Source of the DNA: Candidatus Methanophagales archaeon
Lineage (GTDB): Archaea; Halobacteriota; Syntropharchaeia; Alkanophagales; Methanospirareceae
Length of the DNA stretch: 10,111 bases
Direction: 5' to 3'
Assembly: GCA_030621535.1 (NCBI GenBank)
Contig: JAUXHM010000028.1
Span: 1 to 10,111 of the forward strand
The position numbers were made by a program, and so were the translations under genes. Below the pieces are notes generated by a model. The model saw nothing but the letters and a program-made list of their open reading frames with translations. It did not search any database and was not told the DNA's origin. This document shows positions 6,115-10,111 of this stretch, one piece after another (the stretch's first letter is position 1; the number at the start of each line of letters is the position of its first letter).

Positions 6115-6551
6115 GGGTTTTAGCGACGGGAACATTTGAAATACTGCATCCCGGGCATTTGCTTTATTTGGAGGAAGCGAAGAAGCTGGGTGATGAGCTT
6201 TTTGTCATCGTTGCGAGAGATGTAAACGTGAAGAAGAGGAAAAGAACGCCAATTATACGGGAAGAGCAGAGGTTGAAGATGATTTCTGCATTGAAAGTGG
6301 TAGACAAAGCGATGCTGGGTAGCGAAAATGATATGTATGAACCTTTATATAGTATAAAACCAGACGTAATTGCAATAGGATATGACCAGGATTTTGATGT
6401 GGTGATGCTGGAGCGGGAACTCAGGAAGCGAGGCTTCAAGTCGAAGGTCGTCCGTATAAAAAGATATGATTCAAATGCTTTTTGTAAAGCAGAGGAGATA
6501 ATAAAACATATAGTAGAATTGAGGGGAGAAGAAAAATGGAAGAAGAGATAG
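6108..6551 (+). CDS. ribL: FAD synthetase (archaeal RibL-type nucleotidyltransferase)
   Basis: Transfers AMP from ATP to FMN to make FAD. The 147-residue protein has the nucleotidyltransferase signature [14 protein letters not shown] (8-21), including HPGH (14-17). It also has [21 protein letters not shown] (35-55) and [11 protein letters not shown] (88-98), close to archaeal RibL. The C-terminal [10 protein letters not shown] contains a cysteine, as expected in RibL, where a C-terminal Cys affects activity. A glycerol-3-phosphate cytidylyltransferase is the main alternative, but length, the VKKRKRTPI stretch and archaeal origin favour RibL. GGAGG is 9 nt upstream of the ATG. The start overlaps the JAMM stop by 7 nt, and the end overlaps the nikR start by 16 nt, so all three are tightly coupled. 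Confidence 0.88.
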   Translation: MVRVLATGTFEILHPGHLLYLEEAKKLGDELFVIVARDVNVKKRKRTPIIREEQRLKMISALKVVDKAMLGSENDMYEPLYSIKPDVIAIGYDQDFDVVMLERELRKRGFKSKVVRIKRYDSNAFCKAEEIIKHIVELRGEEKWKKR

Positions 6552-6958
6552 GACTGACTCGAATAGGCGTATCATTGCCTTCGAATCTGTTGAACAAGTT
6601 TGATGGGATAATACGAGGGAGAGGTTACTCATCGAGGTCGGAAGGGATAAGGGACGCAATCCGAGCCTATATAGTGGAATACGAATGGATGGAGCGCGAG
6701 ACAGGGGAGGAAATAGGAACCATAACGTATCTCTACGACCACAGCCAGCGGGGATTGGGTGACCAGCTAACTGAGGCGCAGCATCATTACATGAATCTGA
6801 TAAAATCCGCAACGCATATTCATTTAGATGAACAGAATTGCTTTGAGGTAGTAGTGATGAAAGGAGATGCGAAAGGGATAAAGAATTTAGCGGAAGATAT
6901 AATGAGTTTGAGGGGCGTAAAACACGTGAAACTGACAACGACACATGGGGGAATATAG
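6536..6958 (+). CDS. nikR: Nickel-responsive regulator NikR
   Basis: A 140-residue ribbon-helix-helix repressor that binds DNA in response to nickel, usually controlling nickel uptake. The N-terminal RHH domain (about 7-50) has [16 protein letters not shown] then [13 protein letters not shown]. The C-terminal ACT-like domain carries the full nickel ligand set with the spacing of E. coli H76/H87/H89/C95: H83, H94, H96 and C102 (QHH, HIH, NC). YLYDH and VVVMKGD are also conserved. Length is normal. GGGGAG precedes the ATG. The gene starts 16 nt inside ribL and ends 3 nt before psmB. No nickel transporter, hydrogenase or other nickel gene lies in the window, so its targets are elsewhere or include this operon's neighbours. 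Confidence 0.95.
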   Translation: MEEEIGLTRIGVSLPSNLLNKFDGIIRGRGYSSRSEGIRDAIRAYIVEYEWMERETGEEIGTITYLYDHSQRGLGDQLTEAQHHYMNLIKSATHIHLDEQNCFEVVVMKGDAKGIKNLAEDIMSLRGVKHVKLTTTHGGI

Positions 6959-6961
6959 GAA

Positions 6962-7576
6962 ATGGAAATAGAGATAATGGACCAGTTAAAGAAGGGAACG
7001 ACAACCGTTGGTTTAATATGCAAAGACAGTGTAGTATTGGCGAGTGAGAAGCGTGCGACAATGGGTTCTTTTATCGCTTCTAAGGCAGCGAGGAAGATAT
7101 ACCAGGTGGATGACCGAATGGGTCTGACCACAGCGGGAATAGTGGGGGATGCACAGACGTTGGTTCGGCTGGTATCCGTAGAAGCGAGGCTGTATAAGAC
7201 AAGGAGACAAGAGCCAATGACGGTAAAAGCAATGACAACGCTGTTGTCCAACGTGCTGAACGGGCAGCGGATGTTTCCGTATCTTGTGCAACTTTTGGTA
7301 GGCGGGATAGACCGAAACGGGGCGCATATATATTCAGTAGACCCTTTTGGCGGCAATACGGATGAGCGAGAGATTGCAGCCACCGGCTCGGGTTCGCCTA
7401 TTGCATACGGCGTGCTTGAGGATAAGTATTCAACAGACATGTCACTGGAAGAAGGAGTAACACTTGCAACACAGGCATTACGTTCCGCAATGAAAAGAGA
7501 TAGTGCTTCGGGCGAAGAGATAGAGATAGTAACGATAACAAAGGATATGTATAAAGAGACAGGAGAAGAGGCATAA
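6962..7576 (+). CDS. psmB: Proteasome beta subunit (20S, archaeal)
   Basis: Catalytic subunit of the archaeal 20S proteasome, forming the two inner rings with PsmA outer rings. The 204-residue precursor has a short propeptide ending KKG. Cleavage after G12 would expose T13, the nucleophile, in the TTTVG start. Other active-site positions (mature numbering residue minus 12) are E29 (17), K45 (33, in AARKIYQ), the TGSGSP loop (141-146) and RDSASG (179-184). [12 protein letters not shown] and LLVGGID are hallmark strands. A later ATG at 6977 (residue 6) would shorten the propeptide to seven residues and is possible. It is the last gene of the operon, 3 nt after nikR and followed by a hairpin terminator. 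Adjacency of psmB and aCPSF1 is common in euryarchaea. Confidence 0.97.
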   Translation: MEIEIMDQLKKGTTTVGLICKDSVVLASEKRATMGSFIASKAARKIYQVDDRMGLTTAGIVGDAQTLVRLVSVEARLYKTRRQEPMTVKAMTTLLSNVLNGQRMFPYLVQLLVGGIDRNGAHIYSVDPFGGNTDEREIAATGSGSPIAYGVLEDKYSTDMSLEEGVTLATQALRSAMKRDSASGEEIEIVTITKDMYKETGEEA

Positions 7577-7608
7577 AAAAACAACAACAAAGTTATAATT
7601 AATCTTTT

Positions 7609-7633
7609 AAAATTTGAAACAAATTTTGTTTTT
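7609..7633 (+). terminator. Hairpin plus T-run after psmB
   Basis: A perfect 8-bp inverted repeat, AAAATTTG (7609-7616) and CAAATTTT (7620-7627), with an AAA loop, is followed by GTTTTT. It lies 33 bp after the psmB stop. It fits an end point for the six-gene transcript, both as a hairpin terminator and as a U-rich archaeal terminator. Confidence 0.6.
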
Positions 7634-7634
7634 G

Positions 7635-7667
7635 TGCCTGTACGAGAACTAGGTTGTGGTACAGGCA
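7635..7667. promoter_or_regulatory. Perfect 9-bp dyad just upstream of the aCPSF1 TATA box
   Basis: TGCCTGTAC (7635-7643) and GTACAGGCA (7659-7667) are a perfect inverted repeat separated by 15 nt. Inside the spacer, AAC-TAG-GTT forms a smaller dyad (7647-7655). The right arm ends 6 nt before TTTATAT, where an activator or a repressor could act. The arms are far more GC-rich than the surroundings. It may be a dimer operator or, less likely because no T-run follows closely, a second terminator for psmB. Confidence 0.5.
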
Positions 7668-7673
7668 TTAATC

Positions 7674-7681
7674 TTTATATC
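7674..7681 (+). promoter_or_regulatory. TATA box for aCPSF1
   Basis: TTTATATC in an A/T context lies right after the dyad. Transcription would begin near 7704, leaving a purine-rich leader of about 110 nt before the ATG at 7817. The 240-bp gap between psmB and aCPSF1 thus holds a terminator, a dyad, a TATA box and a leader. Confidence 0.5.
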
Positions 7682-7733
7682 GAAAACTGTAAATAGGAAG
7701 GATAAGAGCGAGAAATAAAGTAGCTATTGTGCT

Positions 7734-7781
7734 AAGACTAAAGCTAAGGTTATGGCCAAGATTAAGACCAGGATTGATTAG
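7734..7781 (+). repeat. Hexamer-periodic purine-rich leader with possible 9-codon upstream frame
   Basis: Seven consecutive hexamers (7734-7775) follow the pattern RRRRYY with one exception: AAGACT, AAAGCT, AAGGTT, ATGGCC, AAGATT, AAGACC, AGGATT. The fourth contains ATG (7752), which opens a nine-codon frame MAKIKTRID ending at TAG (7779-7781). It is preceded by AAGG, a weak ribosome site. Whether it is translated is unknown; the periodicity itself is clear. Confidence 0.35.
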
Positions 7782-7816
7782 AAGCAAGAATAAGGATAGA
7801 GGCAGGGATATAGACA

Positions 7817-9703
7817 ATGCCAGCAGAAGAAACGCTTTCGGAATTAAAGCGGCGAATAAGGGAGTTATTACCGGCTGAGGTAAGCATTAGCAGTGTGGAG
7901 TTTGAAGGACCGGAACTGGTAGTATATACGGAAGACACGCAGAAATTCGCTGATGACGGTGCCATAGTGAGGACACTGGCGCGGGAATTAAAGAAAAGGA
8001 TTTCCGTCAGACCAAATAGTGACATGCTGATGGAGCCGGAAAAAGCGTCCAAAGTGATTTATGACATTATACCTGATGAGGGGGGGATAAAAGACATTTA
8101 TTTCGATATGGACAAGGCGGAGGCGATAATAGAGGCGGAAAAGCCGGGGTTGGTAATAGGCACGCATGGAGCGACACTACGAGAAGTGGCAAGGGAGATA
8201 GGGTGGCGACCCAATGTTATCCGGGCACCGCCGATACAATCCACAACAATAAAAAGCATAAGGAGATACCTGAGGGAGGAGAGCGAATTCAGGAAGAACT
8301 TTGTAAAAAAAGTAGGGAGGAGGATATACAGAGATAAGCTAAGAGAAGAGGTATGGCTGCGTATAACCGCGTTGGGTGGGTGCCGTGAGGTAGGGAGAAA
8401 TGCGTTTATGCTTTCTACGCCGGAGACGCGGATTTTAATAGATTGCGGTGTCAGTGTGGGCTCGGAAGGGGTACCTTATTTATACGCTCCTGAAGCATCA
8501 CCAATAAGTGATATAGACGCGGTGGTGATAACGCATGCGCATCTTGACCATTCGGGTTTAGTGCCTCTTCTGCTCTTATACGGTTATGACGGCCCGATAT
8601 ACATGACAGAGCCAACGAGAGCCCTTATGGCTCTTCTTCTGCTTGACTATATAGAAGTGTCGGCAAGAGAGGGGAAGAAAGCCCCATACAAATCATCCTT
8701 GATACGAGATGCGATAAGGCACACCATCCCACTGAAATACGGCGACGTAACGGACATATCGCCGGACGTGAAGCTAACTTTTTACAATGCGGGACACATC
8801 CTGGGCTCTGCAAGCGCATATTTTAGCATAGGCAATGGTCTTTACAACTTCGCATTCACGGGAGACATAAAGTACGAGCGAACGTTTCTCTTTGACCCTG
8901 CTTTTAATGGGTTCCCACGGGTTGATGCCATGGTCATGGAGTCTACATACGGCGGTATGAATGACCTGCAACCGTCGAGAAAAGAAGCGGAACAGCATTT
9001 AAATAAAGAGATAGTGGAAACGATAAAGAAAGGGGGTAAAACAATAATACCCGCTTTCGCGGTTGGTCGTTCGCAGGAAGTAATGATAGCATTGGAAAGA
9101 ATGCATTTGGAGGTTCCCGTGTATTTAGATGGTATGATCTGGGAGGCGACTGCAATCCATACTGCATATCCCGAGTACCTCAATCGAAATCTGAAAAATT
9201 CGATATTCCAGGGTGAAAATCCGTTCTTATCAGACGTTTTTGTACAGGTGGACGATGCAGAGAAGAGGAGAGGGATAATAGACGAGAAAGAGCCGTTCAT
9301 CGTACTTGCTACTGCGGGGATGCTAAATGGAGGTCCTGTGTTAGAATACCTGAAAGGGCTTGCAGGCGACGAAAAGAACAAACTTATCTTTGTTGGTTAT
9401 CAAGGAGAAGGAACGCTTGGGAAGAGAATACAAAAAGGCTGGAGTGAGATACAGCTTCCAAACGAGGGCAAAATGAAAAACATAAAAATAAACATGGAAA
9501 CGAGGACAATAGATGGTTTCTCCGGGCATTCAGACCGCAATCAATTGATTGAATATGTAAGAGGGATACGACCACTACCGTCAAAGATAATGTGTATGCA
9601 CGGCGAGAGTAGCAAATGTGTGGCATTAGCAAGTGGAATACACAAGAGGTTCAATATCGAGACGGTAGCGCCGATGAATTTAGAGACGTTGAGATTGGTC
9701 TAA
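7817..9703 (+). CDS. aCPSF1 ribonuclease (KH domains, metallo-beta-lactamase/beta-CASP)
   Basis: The archaeal homologue of CPSF73, a dimeric endo/5'-exoribonuclease that cleaves RNA at U-rich 3' ends and acts as a general transcription termination factor. The 628-residue protein has an N-terminal KH region (about 1-150) with the KH-type loop [10 protein letters not shown] (112-121), then the metallo-beta-lactamase core: HAHLDH (240-245), AGHILGSA (325-332, H327) and TGDIKYE (348-354, D350). ESTYGG (375-380) marks the start of the beta-CASP domain. GFSGHSDR (567-574, H571) and MHGE (594-597, H595) complete the metal and catalytic positions. Length and domain order are normal, and all active-site residues are present. 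An in-frame TAG 6 nt upstream of the ATG excludes extension. It has its own promoter rather than simple readthrough from psmB. Confidence 0.97.
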   Translation: MPAEETLSELKRRIRELLPAEVSISSVEFEGPELVVYTEDTQKFADDGAIVRTLARELKKRISVRPNSDMLMEPEKASKVIYDIIPDEGGIKDIYFDMDKAEAIIEAEKPGLVIGTHGATLREVAREIGWRPNVIRAPPIQSTTIKSIRRYLREESEFRKNFVKKVGRRIYRDKLREEVWLRITALGGCREVGRNAFMLSTPETRILIDCGVSVGSEGVPYLYAPEASPISDIDAVVITHAHLDHSGLVPLLLLYGYDGPIYMTEPTRALMALLLLDYIEVSAREGKKAPYKSSLIRDAIRHTIPLKYGDVTDISPDVKLTFYNAGHILGSASAYFSIGNGLYNFAFTGDIKYERTFLFDPAFNGFPRVDAMVMESTYGGMNDLQPSRKEAEQHLNKEIVETIKKGGKTIIPAFAVGRSQEVMIALERMHLEVPVYLDGMIWEATAIHTAYPEYLNRNLKNSIFQGENPFLSDVFVQVDDAEKRRGIIDEKEPFIVLATAGMLNGGPVLEYLKGLAGDEKNKLIFVGYQGEGTLGKRIQKGWSEIQLPNEGKMKNIKINMETRTIDGFSGHSDRNQLIEYVRGIRPLPSKIMCMHGESSKCVALASGIHKRFNIETVAPMNLETLRLV

Positions 9704-9748
9704 AAGATGCAAAAGGTCAAATGTAAAAATCAAAAAAAATGATTATAG

Positions 9749-9768
9749 ACACAGATTAACACAGATGA
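9749..9768 (+). repeat. Two tandem 10-bp ACACAGATKA units
   Basis: ACACAGATTA (9749-9758) is followed directly by ACACAGATGA (9759-9768). This type of short-period intergenic repeat is one I recall from several environmental prokaryotic genomes, often near CGCAGAG repeats. It is non-coding here and lies 45 bp after the aCPSF1 stop. Confidence 0.55.
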
Positions 9769-9801
9769 AACGAGCAATGCCAATGTCACATTTCAAAATT
9801 T

Positions 9802-9907
9802 ACCGCAGAGAACGCTGAGTTCGCAGAGAAAATTAGATGTTAGGTATCTGGTTCTCTCGCCCTAATCTAAAATTTACCCCCTCTGCGTTCTCCGTGAACT
9901 CTGCGGT
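9802..9907. repeat. 106-bp imperfect inverted repeat built of 9-bp CGCAGAG units
   Basis: The left arm holds three units at exact 9-bp spacing: CGCAGAG (9804), CGCTGAG (9813) and CGCAGAG (9822). The right arm holds the reverse complements at the same spacing: CTCTGCG (9881), CTCCGTG (9890) and CTCTGCGG (9899). ACCGCAGAG (9802-9810) pairs perfectly with 9899-9907, and CGCAGAG (9822-9828) with 9881-9887. Inside the loop, TTAGA (9833-9837) can pair with TCTAA (9866-9870), and TTAGG with CCTAA overlapping it. AAAATTTACC appears as a direct repeat before the left arm (9795) and before the right arm (9869). It may be a MITE-like or REP-like element, or act as a structured terminator. Together with the tandem repeat, it accounts for most of the 286-bp gap. 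Confidence 0.65.
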
Positions 9908-9929
9908 TAATCTAATACTATCAACTTAC

Positions 9930-9937
9930 TATATTAG
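9930..9937 (+). promoter_or_regulatory. Probable TATA box for the last gene
   Basis: TATATTAG in an A/T-rich stretch lies about 53-60 nt before the ATG at 9990, so transcription would start near 9957. A strong purine-rich ribosome site (GGGGAGGGGAG, 9971-9981) follows in the leader. Confidence 0.4.
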
Positions 9938-9989
9938 ATACAATAAGAAAGGCTAAAATCTTATACAGAAGGGGAGGGGAGAGAAGAAA

Positions 9990-10111
9990 ATGACAAGCAT
10001 AAGGGAAAGAATGGAGCAGATGAGCATAGGGAAGAGCATCAGGATGGAGCGGATAGTGGACCGTAAGAGCGGAAGAAGCGTTATCGTCCCTATGGACCAT
10101 GGCGTGACTTT
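9990..10111 (+). CDS. Start of a DeoC/LacD-family aldolase, probably ADH synthase
   Basis: Only the first 40 codons are present; the gene runs off the right edge. The sequence [20 protein letters not shown] followed by PMDHGVT matches the N-terminus of archaeal 2-amino-3,7-dideoxy-D-threo-hept-6-ulosonate (ADH) synthase. That enzyme makes the precursor of 3-dehydroquinate in the archaeal aromatic amino-acid route. The closely related archaeal class I fructose-bisphosphate aldolase shares this start, and the deciding residues lie outside the window. The ATG at 9990 has a strong Shine-Dalgarno sequence (GGGGAGGGGAG) 8 nt upstream. A second Met at residue 8 is less well placed. Confidence 0.8.
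   Translation, partial: MTSIRERMEQMSIGKSIRMERIVDRKSGRSVIVPMDHGVT

Noticed and set aside
6471..7061. A 196-codon minus-strand frame
   Set aside because: Antisense to ribL, nikR and psmB; the Leu/Ser/Pro-rich translation is typical of the reverse of purine-rich genes.
6820..7668. A 282-codon minus-strand frame opposite nikR and psmB
   Set aside because: It lies antisense to two genes with complete family motifs, its translation is Ser/Ile/Thr-rich without a recognisable domain, and it has no ribosome site or promoter of note.
9802..9907. CRISPR array
   Set aside because: The repeat units are 9 bp with no unique spacers, and the two groups are in opposite orientation.
1..10111. tRNA or rRNA genes
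   Set aside because: I looked for the TpsiC-arm pattern GGTTCRANNCC and cloverleaf arms in the intergenic gaps (115-236, 3954-4084, 7577-7816, 9704-9989) and saw none.

Overview
This window reads as a stretch of archaeal, euryarchaeal-type chromosome. The evidence is an eIF5A gene with the hypusine site, archaeal-type glycyl-tRNA synthetase, a KH-domain CPSF ribonuclease (aCPSF1), a 20S proteasome beta subunit, NikR, an archaeal FAD synthetase, TATA-type promoters and Shine-Dalgarno (SD) sequences of the GGAGGTGAT type. A MfnD-like ATP-grasp ligase (methanofuran pathway) and the start of an ADH-synthase-like aldolase suggest a methanogen or anaerobic methanotroph lineage. An ANME-1/Methanophagales-like source is my guess, not something the sequence proves.

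Layout. At the left edge is the 3' end of an unidentified plus-strand gene (1-114). A compact minus-strand cluster then runs from about 3970 down to 237: a 28-codon ribosomal mini-protein with an AUU start, eIF5A, a small EF-Tu-domain-II-like protein, a four-CBS protein, an unknown helical protein, and glycyl-tRNA synthetase. A divergent A/T-rich promoter at about 4024-4037 separates it from a plus-strand six-gene operon (4085-7576): an unknown protein with an internal domain duplication, a MfnD-like ATP-grasp ligase, a JAMM/MPN metalloprotease, RibL, NikR and PsmB. Spacings in that operon run from a 16-nt overlap to a 10-nt gap. A terminator-like hairpin follows psmB. Next come a perfect 9-bp dyad, a TATA box and a long purine-rich leader before aCPSF1 (7817-9703). 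The 286-bp region after aCPSF1 holds short-period repeats arranged as a large inverted repeat, then the promoter and first 40 codons of an aldolase-family gene.

How the genes fit together. The minus-strand cluster is translational: tRNA charging, eIF5A, an EF-like beta-barrel and a rRNA-binding mini-protein. The plus-strand operon joins proteolysis (JAMM, PsmB) to cofactor and metal genes (RibL, NikR, MfnD-like), followed by the general mRNA 3'-end/termination nuclease.

The most notable item is the mini-protein at 3867-3953. It is too short for normal gene calling and matches the bS22/mS38 (AURKAIP1/COX24) pattern over its whole length. It appears to start at AUU behind a 9-of-10 Shine-Dalgarno match. 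The non-AUG start of a ribosomal-protein gene just upstream of an initiation/elongation factor gene recalls infC-type control.
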